Assembly (NCBI GenBank): GCA_963573385.1
Contig: CAUYLG010044420.1
Location: forward strand, 1 to 64,000
Length of the DNA: 64,000 bases
Direction of reading: 5' to 3'
Source: Cacajao melanocephalus
Lineage: Eukaryota > Chordata > Mammalia > Primates > Pitheciidae
Shown piece after piece: positions 26,923 to 40,722 of the stretch. How positions within the stretch are numbered: position 1 is the stretch's first letter; each line of letters begins with the position of its first letter. The notes beneath the pieces are model-generated. The model saw only the letters and a list, made by a program, of their open reading frames with translations. It had not been told where the DNA came from and did no database searches. Position numbers and translations under genes: made by a program.

Positions 26923-27640
26923 CAACCCTCAACTGAACTTCCAGAAGGAGCTATTTTGAAGCATACAGGATTTTGCCCCATCAAGTATGATGAAACTGAG
27001 TAAAGAGGAGAAGCTTCAGAGAAAATGGCTTCAGCATAAGCTTCATAAGGAATAGGAGAAATGAAACACCATAAATTCTAATACACTCAAATCATGAGCG
27101 TCACCAGAAAATACATGGCGCCGATCAGATCACATTATCCCTAAATACGTAACAAATGACTTAACAGCTTTTGGGCCCATCTCCTGCCAATGTATTTCAA
27201 CGTTAATAAAACCTGGTGTGGCTGTACAGGCTTTTGGTCATTTAGCCAATATTCATGGGCCACTACTGTGTGCCATGCACTGTGCTTGGGGTGTGATCCT
27301 TTTGAATCTGTTGGGAGAGATTTTATTCCATAGATATAACTATCAGATGTGTCATATGTTTCAGAAGAACCACTGAACTTGCTGTAGACATCGCTCTGTT
27401 CTTCTGAATAGACCTGTTAATTAGATACTGGGAATGGGGTAAAAGAGGAGCTTGAGTTTTTATTAAAAACTCTGTCAGTACTCCATCAAGATCATTATCA
27501 TTTGATAAATTCTTATCACTTTTCTAATATAAAAATTAAATGTTATTTAAGCCTAAAGATTTTATATATTTTTAAAAAATCAAATCTGTGGAACAATTCA
27601 AGCATATTATCAGAATGAGACCACGCACACCAAACATTCT
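26923..27640. other. Mostly unassigned
   Basis: A block at about 27245-27300 (gggccactactgtgtgccat) resembles a MIR-type head. Otherwise no feature seen. Confidence 0.4.
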
Positions 27641-27935
27641 TTTTTCTTTTTCTTTTTTTGAGATGGAGCCTTGCTCTATCCCAGGCTAAAGCACAATGGC
27701 GCAGTCTTGGCTCACTACAACTTCCGCCTCCTGGGCTAAATTGATTCTCCTGCCTCAGCCTCCTGGGTAGCTGGGATTACAGGCACCTGCCACCACACAC
27801 AGCTAATTTTTACATTTTAAAATTAGAGACAGGGTTTCACCATGATGGCCAGACTGGTCTCAAACTCCTGACCTCAAGTGATTACTCGCCTCGACCTCCC
27901 AAAGCGCTGGGATTACAGAGCTACCGCGCCCAGCC
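27641..27935 (-). mobile_element. Alu
   Basis: Antisense Alu with poly-T/C tail and several small losses. The block acattctt occurs on both sides as the remains of the target duplication. Confidence 0.93.
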
Positions 27936-27959
27936 ACACTGCACATTCTTCTACCCTTA

Positions 27960-28392
27960 CCATGGTATTTAGAATAATGGCCCCCAAAGATGTCGACATT
28001 CTAATCCCTGGAACATGTGAAGATACTTTGCAGATGTGATTAAGGATCTTCAGAAGGGAGATGATCCTGGATTTTCCAGGTAGGGCCAATGTAATCACAA
28101 GCGTCCTTATTAAGAAAGAGGCAGGCAGGTGAAAAAGAGAGGGAGCTGTGATGAGAGAAACAGACGTTGAAGTGATGCAAGGCCGTAAGCTAAGAAATAT
28201 CTAGACGCTAGAAAAAGCAAGGAAATACAGTCTCTTCTCTGAAGCCTCTGGAAGGAGTGCATCCCTACCACACCTTGACTCCAGCTCACTAAGACTGGTT
28301 TTGGACCTCCAGAACTGTGAGTTAATGTTTATATTTTTAAGCCCTTAAATTTGTTATAACTTATTACAGCAGCAGTAAGAAATGTACAGACA
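27960..28392 (+). mobile_element. MaLR-type solo LTR (MLT1-like)
   Basis: Follows a common MaLR-like LTR: 'ttctaatccctggaacatgt', 'ctttgcagatgtgattaagg', 'gccaatgtaatcacaagcgt', 'gacctccagaactgtgagtt', ending near 'acagcagcagtaagaaatgt'. No internal region adjoins it. Subfamily not determined. Confidence 0.7.
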
Positions 28393-28512
28393 GACCTGAT
28401 GGTCAGATGTTAAATTTCCTCTGAATGTAATCATTTAAAAAATGGGGGAGGGAGGTGAGGGCAAGGGTGTCTTTTCTTACTAGTCTTTTTACAAGCTCTA
28501 GAAAGCTAAACT

Positions 28513-28806
28513 GGCCTGGCACCGTGGCTCACGCCTGTAATCCCAACACTTTGGGAAGCCAAAGCAAGAGAATCACTTAAGTCCAAGGGTTTGAGACCAA
28601 CCTGGGCAACATACAGGGACCCTGTCTCTACACAAAAATAAAAAATTAGTCGGCTATGGCGGCTCATGCCCGTAGAGCCAGCTACTCAAGAGGCTGAGGT
28701 GAGAGAATTATTGAGCCTGGGAGGTTGAGGCTGCAGTGATCTGTGATTGCACCACTCCACACCAGCCTGGGCAATGGAGTGAGACCCTGTATCAAAAAGA
28801 AATAAA
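28513..28806 (+). mobile_element. Alu (AluJ-like)
   Basis: Plus-strand Alu with identical 11-base flanks agaaagctaaa (28500-28510 and 28807-28817). Confidence 0.95.
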
Positions 28807-28872
28807 AGAAAGCTAAATATGGTTTGGTTCTTGTGAAAGTATAAAAAAAAATGACAGAATGGTACAATATAT

Positions 28873-29177
<305 letters not shown>

Positions 29178-29190
29178 AATGGTACAATAT

Positions 29191-29478
29191 GCAATTTGAC
29201 CTTTCTAAGAGGTAAGGGCAACTTCTAGAAAATGTGGAAAATACTAAAGAATGAAGTTAAAGAAGAATTTAACCTTTCATTGAAAACTCTATCACTACTC
29301 CATCAGTGATTATCATTTAATTAATTCTTACCACTTTTCTAATGGGAAAATTAAACATCATTGAAGCCTAAGGATTTTACAAAGAACTGTTCTAAGTATA
29401 ACCCACAAAAAAATCTACACACAACCCTACCATGTGGCCCAGTTTGGACACAAAATCACATCATAAAAACAGCAAACT
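29191..29478. other. Unassigned sequence, partly echoing 27465-27560
   Basis: The stretch 29270-29375 (aactctatcactactccatc, then cattgaagcctaaggatttt) strongly resembles 27465-27560 (aactctgtcagtactccatc, then atttaagcctaaagatttta). The two are probably copies of one unassigned dispersed repeat or a local duplication. Confidence 0.5.
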
Positions 29479-29785
<307 letters not shown>

Positions 29786-30794
29786 AAACAAACCAGTAGA
29801 AAAGCACAGTTCAGAACAACTCAAATCTTGATGTAAATGTTCAAGAAAATTGTAAGGGGGAATATTCACTCTTAATAGATAACTTCTTAAAAATTATTCT
29901 GGGACTCTGTCTTTCTGAATTGTTTCAGAAATTCCCCTTCTTTTTCTCTCCCAAAAATAGTCCTAAACATCCAGCTCTATCACCTCTCTAGTCTCACTTC
30001 CCTGTCCCCTCCTAGCCTCAACCCTTTAACATGTATATCCAGGATTCCCAAGTGGAGGCCAGAGATGCCACTAAACATACAATACACAGGCCAGCCCCAA
30101 GCCAAAGTACTGTTTGTACAAAATGTCCAAGCGTTGAACTGTGGATCAACTGAAGTTCTATGTCTCAATTTTGTTTACAACAAAGGTAGTTCCCTGAGTA
30201 ATAAGTTAACAGGACTCTGCCCTTAGAAATGAGAAGAGGAAAAACACTTGCAAACTCTTATGATTTGACAAATTTTCCTTTATTCCTATGCCATCAGAAT
30301 TAAATACAATAACATACACACAAGTGCCCAGTGTGGTTGCTCAAACCATGGGTGTTAAGGGTGCTCAGAAAGTACTAGCTCTCATTCCTTTTTCTAGAAG
30401 GAACTGATGAATCCAATTTAATCTTAATACGGTGTCCCTGAGATAATAGCATCTCTCCCTCCTGTGGCCTCCTACCCATAACTGCCTCAAAGTTTTGAAT
30501 GATTATAAAAACTGATCACCTGCTGTAAGGGAGTAGTACATTCCCCAGGAGAATTAGATTCTGGAAATAAGAACATCAGAGAAAGAACAAAGAGGATTAT
30601 CGAAACCCGGCATTTGACTGCTGAATACCAAAGGCCTCAATTAATACGTTTCGATACTCAAACGAAACTTTTGTCAAGTAGCATTTACAATGAGTAAGCA
30701 AGGAAATGACTTCTCCCTGTTTTCAAAAATGCCTCATTTTTACTGTGGTGATTGTGAAGCCCTTTGCGTTTTGGTTGAATATATAAAATTTCAA
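29786..30794. other. Unassigned apart from a MER5A-like piece
   Basis: No exon or RNA gene seen. The only repeat recognised is at 30045-30130, listed separately. Confidence 0.4.
30045..30130. mobile_element. MER5A-like hAT MITE fragment
   Basis: Blocks 'gccactaaacatacaataca', 'caggccagccccaagccaaa' and 'tacaaaatgtccaag' parallel MER5A. Neither terminal repeat is clear. Confidence 0.5.
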
Positions 30795-30990
30795 TTTCTC
30801 AGCACATATGTCTTTTAAACTGTAGTATAATATAAATAACAGCATTTACCATTTTGACCATTTTTATGTGTGCAATTTGGTGGCGTTAAATACATTCATG
30901 TTGTTATACAACTGTCATCAATCTCCAGAACTTTTTTCATCTTGCAAATCTGAAACTCTGTACCCATCAAACACAATGATTCCCAATTTC
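30795..30990 (-). mobile_element. L1M 3' region fragment
   Basis: Antisense L1M, the same part as at 20970-21110: 'accattttgaccatttttat', 'ggtggcgttaaatacattca', 'ctccagaacttttttcatct'. Confidence 0.75.
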
Positions 30991-31145
30991 TCCCTTTCCG
31001 CAGTTGTTAACAGAGCACAGGCATAGGAATCATATCTTTAAATATGGACTGGAGTCTACTGAGTGAGTAAGCTACTATTTGAGAAAGCGTATCTACTCCT
31101 ACAAGTGAGCAATTTCTACAATGCTTCTGTCCAGGGTTAACTCTT

Positions 31146-31452
31146 TTTTTTTTCAATCTCCCCATTCCCCAGACGGAGTCTCGCTCTGTCACCTACACTG
31201 GAGTGCGGTGGCAGGATCTTGGCTCACTGCAACCTCCACCTCTCAGGTTCAAGCTATTCTTGTGCCTCAGCATCTGAGTAGCTGAGATTACAGGCATGTG
31301 CCACCATGGCTGGCTAATTTTTCTGTTTTTAGTGGAGATAGAGTTTCACCATGTTGGCCAGGCTGGCCTTGCACTCCTGACCCTAAAGTGATCTCCCTGT
31401 CTCAGCCTCCCAAATTGTTGGGATTACAGGTGTGAACCACCACACTCAGCTC
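31146..31452 (-). mobile_element. Alu
   Basis: Antisense Alu with a 20-base non-Alu-like stretch between poly-T and body. Flanks agggttaactctt (31133-31145) and agagttagctctt (31453-31465) are the target duplication. Confidence 0.93.
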
Positions 31453-31639
31453 AGAGTTAGCTCTTAATCAAACTTACCAGCTGTTTTCTATATCTTCACC
31501 CTTAGAAAGGAAGCAGCTGGCATATTGAAGTTTTGCTGACCAGAAGATTATGCACATAGCCTACGACTTTCCAATCTCTAGATTTTCGCATGTGCTGTTT
31601 TATCCATATGGCATATCCTCCCTTCCTGATGAAACTGTT

Positions 31640-31875
31640 ATCTATACTTCAAGGCCCAGCTCAAACACCATGTTCTGCCATGAAATCTCCTAGGGTCTGG
31701 CCAAATGGAAGGTTTTTCCCTCTTCAGTTCCAATAGCATTACTTTATACTTCTTCATTGATCTTTATTACATACTTCTTTGCCTGATTTGCATACCTATG
31801 TCTAGAATCCTCAGAGTGTTCATGTGGCATGCTATAGATGCCCAACAAACAGTGATTTGTTGGATGTAGACTCCA
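31640..31875 (+). mobile_element. L2 3' end
   Basis: Follows the L2 3' region: 'ttcaaggcccagctcaaaca', 'gccatgaaatctcctaggg', 'gatgcccaacaaacagtgat' and a 'ttgttggatg' end. Confidence 0.65.
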
Positions 31876-33138
31876 GCATCTACATGTAGATGACACCTGT
31901 GAGATTAAGTCTGATAATTCAATGCATATGCCTTGTTTCTCTCACCTACACCTACCCTCAGAGAAGACAGTGTTGAATATATTTATCTAAACAGATTATT
32001 TGTTTTGCCTCACCTTGACACTATCTAAATCTTCTTGGTTAGAAAATGTGAGAATGAGAAACCCAGAAAATGGAATTGGAGCACTTTAAATTTTTCTGGA
32101 CGGAAAAGGCTTCTTTGTATACTTGATTTGATGCTGTCCTTAATGACCTAATGAAAGGGAAAACCAGCTTCAGCTGGAATGACTTCAGTAGTGTGCTGTA
32201 AAGTTTCCAGGAGATAAATAATCAAAAAACAGATTATTTCAAAAGCCATGATGGATAATCTCAATGGGCACTAAACTGGGTCAAATCTTGTCACAAGCAA
32301 ACAACTTTGGGTATGAATAATGGTTGGAAATACACGAACATGGACCAATACCAATTTGCAACTTCTGATAAAGTATATGGCCTTTTGGCATTATCAGAGC
32401 TATTTTTGAAAGTCCACGAGGCTGTGGATTAAGAATAAAGTATTAGAGAATTGGCAAGATGTAAAATCCATGGGCTGGTGTCCAGAACTAAGGAGTTTAC
32501 CTTAAATATTGAAAGAAGAGAGCTCACCTTAGAGATTTGAGTGATGTATGATGTTAAAGGTAGAGAAGCCACATGCAATCGAAGACTAGAATCATCAGAG
32601 TCAATATAAGAAAGATGTTAATAGGCAAGCAGTAATTGCCATGAATAATTCAATCCAAGATTGACTGAAGCTAGACTCCAAGTAATTCCTTGATGTAAAA
32701 CCAAACTCACTGAATAACGTCGAGGGATGTTCCCCATGTGTTAAATGGAAACCAGAGTCTGAAGATTCTGGACCTTGCTCTTGGAGAAAGAAAAAGCTGG
32801 CCCTATTTCTGATGTTATTACGTAGAGTCCTGCCCACTTGTTCAGTGGTTGAGATGCCCAGTCTTTCCTTTTTTCTCAAATAAAAATCATATGAATACGA
32901 AATTGTATTTACTTTTAACCAATGCAACACATTTTACTGAAAACATTTGTAATTGTGTGAAGGGTCACAGAGGTGATTAAGACAGGTCCCTTACATTAGT
33001 AACGATTACAGTAAAACATGATGAATACAATAAGAGAGAAGAGATATGCTCCAATCCAATGTACACTGAGGTTTCCAACTTCATTCTTCTTTGTTTTGGC
33101 AATTCTAATTTATTTGCATCTACATGGAATTTTAAAGT
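31876..33138. other. Unassigned, unique-looking sequence
   Basis: About 1.2 kb without recognised repeats. The minus frame 32601-32930 (109 codons) has no motif that I recognise. Confidence 0.4.
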
Positions 33139-33150
33139 CTGTTTTGTTGA

Positions 33151-33968
33151 CACATTTCAAAAGAAGAAATACATGCAGCCAACAAGCATATGAAAAAAAC
33201 AAAAAAGCTCAACATCACTGATCATTAGAGAAATGCAAATCAAAACCACAGTGAGATATCATCTAACACCAGTCAGAATGGCTACTATTAAAAAGTGAAA
33301 CATAACAGATGCTGGCAAGTTTATGGGGAAAAAGAAATGATTATACATCGTTGGTGGGAATGTAAATTACTTCAGCCATGGTGAAAGACAGTGTGGTGAT
33401 TCCTCTAAGACCTCAAGACAGCAATGCCATTCAACCCAGCAATCCCATTACTGGGAAACATAAACAAAGGAACATAAATCATTTTATTATAAAGACACAT
33501 GAATGTGTATGTTCATTGCAGCACCATTCACAATAGCAAAGACATGGAATCAACCTACATGCCCATCAGTGATAGAATGAATAAAGAAATGTGGTACATA
33601 TGCACTGTAGAATATTATGCAGCCATAAAAAAGAATGAGATCATCTCCTTTGCAGGAACATGGATGCAGCTGGAGGCCGCTATCCTTGGCAAACTAACAC
33701 AGGAACAGAAAACAAAAGACTGCATGTTCTCACTTATAAGTGGGAGCTAAATAATGAGAACACATGGACACAGAGAAAGAACACCACAAATTGGGGGCCT
33801 TTCAGAGATTGGAGAGTGGGAGGAGGGAGAGGATCAGGAAAAATAACTAATGGATACTAGGCTTAATTTCTGGATGATGAAATAATCTGTACGACAAACC
33901 CCCATGACACAAGTTTACCTGTGTAACAAACCAGCACATGTACCCCTGAACTTAAAAGTTAAAAGAAA
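33151..33968 (+). mobile_element. L1 3' end (older L1P/L1PB-like), 5'-truncated
   Basis: Plus-strand L1 with ORF2 C-terminus and 3' UTR. The frame 33499-33750 reads SDRMNKEMWYICTVEYYAAI and FAGTWMQLEAAILGKLTQ, the ORF2p end. The flank ctgttttgt is repeated at 33139 and 33969. Non-functional. Confidence 0.93.
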
Positions 33969-34165
33969 CTGTTTTGTCAGTAAAAACTCAATTTTTGTTT
34001 AAAAAGATGAGTAGACTTTAGATTGGGATTTAGTATAATACGTAGATCAACTTGGAGTAAAGTTTTAACAATATTTAGTTTAACAACCCATGAACATGGT
34101 ATATATCTCAATTTATTTGGATCTTCTTTAAAATCTCAGCAACATTTTCAGTGTAAAAGTCTTGG

Positions 34166-34452
34166 CCAGGCATGGTGGCTCAATGCCTGTAATCCCAGCA
34201 CTTTGGGAGGCTAAGGCAGATGGATTACAAAGTCAAGAAATTGAGAACATCCTGGCAACATGGTGAAACCCCATCTATACTAACCACACAAAAATTAGCT
34301 GGGTGTGGTGGCATGCACCTGTAGTCCCAGCTACTCAGGAGGCTGAGGCAGAAGAATCACTTGAACCCAGGAGTTGGAGGTTGTAGTGAGCCAGACTGTA
34401 CTCCACCCTGGCAACAGAGCAAGACTCTGTCTCAAAAAAAAAAAAAAAAAAA
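34166..34452 (+). mobile_element. Alu in L1M
   Basis: Plus-strand Alu with a long A-tail. The flank aaaagtcttgg is repeated exactly on both sides (34156 and 34453). Confidence 0.95.
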
Positions 34453-34488
34453 AAAAGTCTTGGAAATCTTTGGTAGGTTTTTAAGTAG

Positions 34489-34562
34489 TGTGTGTGTGTG
34501 TGTATGTGTGTGTGTGTGTGTATGATGCATTATATATATATGATGTATTATAAATATATATG
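34489..34562. repeat. (TG)n/(TA)n microsatellite
   Basis: Interrupted TG run (34489-34521) followed by TA-rich units, lying where part of the L1M RT region is missing. Confidence 0.9.
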
Positions 34563-35374
34563 AGTTCTCTCTTATAGTTTGTTGATATGGTGCATTATAT
34601 TATTTTCAAATGTTGAATAAGCCTTGCACAGCTGTAGTAAACTCTCACTGAACATGGTATATAATTTTTTAGCAGATTGTTGTATTTGGTTTCTTAATAT
34701 TTTGTTGAAGATGTTTGCATCTAAGTTTATGAGAGAGATTGATGTGCAGTGGTCTCTTTTTGTATTGTCTTTATCTAGTTTGGTATTAGGGTAATATTAA
34801 CCTCAGAAAATAAGTTGAGGAGTATTTCTTCTTCTGTTTTCTGGGATACATTATATAAAATTGAGGTTAATTTTTCTTCAAGTGTTTCATAGAATTATCC
34901 AATGAAGCTATCTTGGCCTGAAGATTTATTTTACAAGAGCTTTTCAATTATGAACTCAATTTCTTTAATGCTTACAGGGTTATTCAGATTGTCTGTTTCA
35001 TAATGGTTGAGTTTTGGTAATTTGTGGTTTTTGAGGATTTAGTTCATTTCTTCTGAGTTGTTGAATGTATGACGATAAAGTTGTTAATAGTATTATCTTA
35101 CTGTGTTTTTAATGGTTGCAAGATCTATAGTGATAGCTTTTTCATTCCTGACATAGGGTATTTCTTTCTCATCTGTTTTTATTTTGGCCAGTTTTACCAG
35201 AGGTTCATCCATTTTGTTGATTTTTTTCTTAAGGATTAGGTTTTCTTTTCACTAATTTTCTCTATTATTTCCTGTTTCATTGATGTCTGCTCTTTTCTTA
35301 TTTTATTTCTTCTGCTTGCTTTGTTTTATTTTGCTCCTTTTTTCTAATTTCTTAAAGTAGTACTGTATTAATTT

Positions 35375-35690
35375 TATTTTTTTTTCTTCTTCTTCTTATT
35401 CTTTTTTTTTTAATTTGAGATGGAGTCTTGCTCTGTTGCCCAGGCTAGAGTGCAGTGGTGCAATTTCAGCTCACTGCAATCTGTACCTCTCAGGTTAAAG
35501 CAATTCTGCTGCCTCAGCCTCCTAAGTAGCTGAGATTACAGGTGCCCACCACCACACCTGGCTAATTTTTGTATTTTTAGTAGAGGCAGGGTTTCACTAG
35601 GTTGGCCAGGCTGGTCTCAAACTTCTAACCTCAAGTGATCTGCCCTACTCAGTCTCCCAAAGTGCTGGGATTACAGGCACGAGCCACTGC
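35375..35690 (-). mobile_element. Alu in L1M
   Basis: Antisense Alu with a T/C-rich tail (35375-35416); its 5' end lacks the last few bases. Flanks attaattttatt and gttgattttaaa are compatible with a worn target duplication. Confidence 0.93.
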
Positions 35691-35714
35691 GTTGATTTTA
35701 AATGCACCCATCTT

Positions 35715-35914
35715 GAACTGAGTTTCTTATATGCGGTATACAATTCAGCCACATTTTCTTGTATACTCTACCAGTCTGTCTTTTGATTAGTGTATTTAGA
35801 CCACTAACATTTAAGATAATTGTTATGTTGTCACGTAAATCTGCCATTTTATTGGGTTTTTAAAATGTGTTTCCTCTAGATCTCACTTTACTTTTTCTCT
35901 ATTTTGACTTTCCC
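35715..35914 (-). repeat. Duplicated L1M segment, copy 1
   Basis: About 200 bases (starting gaactgagtttcttatatg) that belong to the endonuclease region of the L1M but lie here within the linker region. A second copy is at 36776-36911 and, beyond the L1PB-like insertion, at about 42722-42765. Over the first 137 bases I count about 18 differences (13%). Confidence 0.8.
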
Positions 35915-36633
35915 TCATTTCTAATATAAGCATAGTGCTATAAATTTCCCTCTCAGCCCTGCTTTAAACTGCATTCTACAAATTTTGATAAGTTACAATT
36001 TCATTTTCATTGAATGTAAAGTACTTTAAAATTTCCTTTGAGACTCCCTTTTTGAGCAATGGAATATTTTGAAGTCTGTTAATTTCCACATTTTAGAGCT
36101 TTTCCTTTATTGTTTTTCTGTAATTGATTTCTAGTTTGATTCCATTAAGATCAGAGAATACATTCTGTATAATTTCAGTTCTTTTATATTTGTTAAGGTT
36201 TGCTTTATAGCCAGGACATGGCCTATCTTGATCAATGTCTTATGGATGCCTTGGAAGCTGTTTTCTATGTATGTCAATTAGACCTTGTTGGTGATTGTGT
36301 TGTTTAAATAGCATGTATAGCATGTGCAAGGAGGGGACATAATCATGAATTTGTCTATTTCTCCTTTCAGCTCCATCAATTTTTATTTCATGTGTTTTGA
36401 GGCTCTGTTGTTTGATTCATACACATTTAGGACCCTTATGTCTTCCTGACGAATTTGTTCTGTTATTTTGCTCTACTGTCTCTCTTTGGCTCTAGTAATT
36501 TTCTTTTTCTCAAACCTACTTTATCAGATATTAACATAGACACTTCTACTATTACTGATTGTTTACATGGTATAGCTTTTCCCATCCTTTTACTTTCAAT
36601 CTACCTATGTTGTTGATTTGAACTGAGTTTCTT

Positions 36634-36877
<244 letters not shown>

Positions 36878-37149
36878 TAATTGTTATATTCTCACATAAA
36901 TCTGTCATTTTATTTTTTTTTAATTTTTAACATTAATTTTAAGTTCAAGGATACATGTACAGATTTGTTATATAAATAAACATACATCATGGGGGAGTGT
37001 TGTACAAATTATTTCATACCCAGGAGTTAAGCCTAGTATCCATTAGTTACTTTTTCTGACCCTCTCTGTCCTCCCACCCTCCACCCTCTGAAGGCCCCAA
37101 GATATGTTGTTCCCCTCTATGTGTCCATGTGTTATCATCTTATAAGTGA

Positions 37150-40100
37150 GAACATGCAGTATTTGGTTTTCTGTTCCTGTGTTAGTTTGCTAAGGATAGT
37201 GGCCTACAGCTGCAACCATGTCCCTGTAAAAGACATTATCTCATTCTTTTTTAAGACTACATAGTATTCCCATGGTACATGTACCACATTTTCCATATGC
37301 AGTCTATTATTGATGGGCACTGAGGTTGATTCCATGTCTTTGCTATTGTAAATACTGCTGCAATGAACATACATATGCATGTGTCTTTATAATAAAATGA
37401 TTTATATTCCTTTGAGTATCTACCCAGTAATGGTATTGCTGGGTTGAATGGCACTGCTGTCTTTAGGTCTTTAAGGAATCACCACACTGTCTTCCACAAT
37501 GGCTTAAGTAATTTACATTCCCACAAACAGTGTATAAGTGTTTCTTTTACTCAACAACCTTGCCAGCATCTGTTATGTTTTGACTTTTTAATACCACCCA
37601 TTCTGACTGGTATTAGATGATATCTCACCATGGTTTTGATTTGCATTTCTCTAATGATCAATGATGTTGAACTTTCTTTCATATGCTTGTTGACTGCATG
37701 TATGTCTTCTTTTGAAAACTGTCTCTTCATGTCCTTTGCCTACTTTTTAATAGAGTCATTTGTTTCTTGTAAATTCGTTTAAGTTTCTTATAGATGCTGG
37801 AGATTAGACCTTTGTAAGACGCATAGATTGCAAAAATTTTCTCCTGTTCTGTAAATCATCTGTTTAGTCTGTTGGTAGTTTATTTTGCTGTATAGAAGCT
37901 CTTTAGTTTAATTAGATCCCATTTGTCAATTTTTGCTTTTGTTGCAATTGCTTTTGGCATCTTCATCTTGAAACCTTTGCCTATACCTATGTCCTGAATG
38001 GTATTGCCAAGTTGTCTTCCAGGATTTTATAGTTCAGGGTCTTACATTTATATATTTAATCCATCTCAAGTAGATTTTTGAATACGGTGTAAGGAAGGAG
38101 TCCAGTTTCAATCTCCCGCACATGGCTAGTCAGTTATCCCAGTACCATTTATTGAAAAGGGAATCCTTTCCCCATTGCTTGTTTTTCTCAGGATTGTTGA
38201 AAATCAGATAGTTGTAGGAGTGCAATATTATGTCTGGGTTTTCTATTTTGTTCCATTGGTCTATGTATCTGTTCCTGTACCACTACCATGTTGTTTTGGT
38301 TACTGTCACCCTGTAGTATAGTTTGAAGTTGGGTAGTGTGATGCCTCCAGCTTTGTTCTTTTTTACTTAAGATGGCCTTGGCTATTCAGGCGATTTTTGG
38401 TGACATATGAATTTTAAAATAGCTTATTTCTAAGTTCTGTGAAGAATGTCAAGGGTAGTTTAATGGGAATACAATTAATGGGACCTATAAATTGCTTTGG
38501 GCGGTATGGCCATTTTAACAATATTGATTTTTCCTATCCATGAACATGGAATGTTTTTCGCTTTGTTGGTATCATCTCTGATTTCTTTGAGCAATGATTT
38601 GTAGTTCCCCTTGCAGAAATCTTTCACCTCCCTGGTGTATTCCTAGTTATTTTATTTGTTTTGTGTCAATTGTGAATGGGAGTTCATTCATGATTTGGCT
38701 CTCAGCTTGACTATTGTTGGTGTATAGGAATACCAACAATTTTTCCACATTTATTTTGTATCCTAATACTTTGCTGAAGTTGCTCATCAGCTTAAGAGGC
38801 TTTTGAGTTGAGACAATGGGGTTTTCTAGATATAAGATTATGTCATCTGCAAACAGGAATAGTTTGACTTCCTCTCTTCCTATTTGAATACCCCTTCTTT
38901 CTTTCTCTTGTCTGATTGCTCTGGCCAGAACTTACAATACTATGTTGAATAGGAGTGGTGAAAGAGGGCATCCTTATCTTGTGCTAGTTTTCAAGGGGGA
39001 ATGCTTCCAGGTTTTGCCCATTCAATATGATGTTGGCTGTGGATTTGTCATAGATGGCTGTTATTATTTTGAGGTATGGTCCTTCAATACCTAGTTGATT
39101 GAGAGTTTTTAACATGAAGGGATGTTGAATTTTATTGAAATCCTTTTCTGCATCTATTGAGAAAATCATGTGGTTTTTGTATTTAGTTCTATTTATGTGA
39201 TGAATCACATTTATTTATTTGCATATGTTGAACCAACCTTTCATCCCAGGGATGAAGCCTACTTGATCACGGTAGATAAGCTTTTTGATGTGCTGTTGCA
39301 TTTGGTTTGGAAGTATTTTGTTGAGGATTTTTACATTGATGTTCATCAAGGATATTGGCCTGAAGTTTTCTTTGTTTTGTTATTGTAGCTCTGGCAGTTT
39401 TTGGTATCAGGATGAGGCTGGCATTATGGAATGAGTTGGGGAGAAGTTCCACCTTTTCAATTTTTTGAAATAGTTTCAGTAGAAATGGTAACAGCTCCTT
39501 TTTGTACATCTGGTAGAATTCAGCTATGAATCCACATACTCCTGGGCTTTTTTTGGTTGGTAGGCTATTTATTACTGCCTCAATTTCAGAACTCATTATT
39601 GGTCTGTTCAGGGATTTAATTTCTTCCTAGTTCATCCTTGGGAGGGTATATGTGTCCACAGTTTATCCATCTCTTCTAGATTTTCTAGTTCATGTGCATA
39701 GAGGTGTTTATAATATTCTCTTACAGTTGTTTAAATTTCTGTGGGGTCAGTGGTAATATCCTTCTTATTATTTCTGTTTGTGTTTATTTGAGTCTTCCTT
39801 TTCTTCTTTGTTAGATTAGCTGGTGGTCTATCTATTTTATTATTTTTTTCAAAAATATTATATCCTGGATTCATTGATCTTTTGAGTGGCTTTTTGTGTG
39901 TGTGGGTCTCAATCCACTTCAGTTTAGCTCTGATTTTGGTTATTTCCTGTCTTCTGCTAGCTTTGGGATTTCTTTGCTCTTGGTTCTCTAGTTCTTTCAG
40001 TTGCCGTGTTAGATTATTAACTTGAGATCTTTCTAACTTTTTGATGTGGACATTTAGTGCTATAAATGTTCCTCTTAACACTGCTTTAGCTGTGTCCCAG

Positions 40101-40418
40101 AGGTTCTGGTGTGTTGTATCTTTGTTCTCATTAGTTTCAAAGAGCTTTTTGGTTTCTGTCTTAATTTTGTTATTTGTCCAAACGTCATTGAGGAGCAGGT
40201 ATGCAATTTCCAAGTAGTTGTATGGTTTAGGATGAATTCCTTAGTCTTGATTCCTAATTTGATTACACAGTGGTCCAACAGAAACTAGGATTGCAATCTC
40301 TGCTTTTTTCTGTTTTCCATTTGCGTGGTGAATTTTCCTCCATCCCTTTATTTTGAGCCTATGTGTGTCATTGCACGTGAGATGGTGTCTTGAAAACAGC
40401 ATACCAATGGATCTTGGG
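37150..40418 (-). pseudogene. L1 ORF2 pseudogene (endonuclease/RT)
   Basis: ORF2p of L1 makes the endonuclease nick and reverse transcribes. Here, in order: a short N-terminal endonuclease piece (40418-40285), a direct join at ~40280 that removes most of the endonuclease including its catalytic residues, then a linker frame (39731-40213) with [15 protein letters not shown] and [18 protein letters not shown] frames follow at 39267-39596 ([11 protein letters not shown]) and 38984-39208 ([20 protein letters not shown]). The FADD catalytic box is still readable near 38840-38857. The C-terminus is at 37257-37454 (PFNPAIPLLGRY). Numerous stops and frameshifts. Confidence 0.88.
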
Positions 40419-40722
40419 TTGGTTTGTTTGTTTGTTTTTGAGATGGAGTCTCACTCTGTTGCCCAGACAGGAATGCAGTGGTATGATCTTGGCTCACCAT
40501 AACCTCTATCTCCAAGGTTTAAGCAATTCTCTTGCCTCAACCTCCTGACTAGCTGGGACTACACGCTTGTGCCACCACACCCAGCTAATTTTTTGTATTT
40601 TTCATAGAGATGGGATTTCGCCATTTTGGCCAGGCTGGTCTCAAACTCCTGACCTCAGGTGATCAGCATGCCTCAATGTCTCACAGTGCTGGGATTACAG
40701 GTGTAAGCCAGCATGCCTAGCC
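40419..40722 (-). mobile_element. Alu at an L1 deletion junction
   Basis: Antisense Alu with a (GTTT)n tail. Left flank is ORF2 N-terminal sequence, right flank is ORF1 coiled coil; over 1 kb of L1 between them is missing. I see no target-site duplication. Confidence 0.9.
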
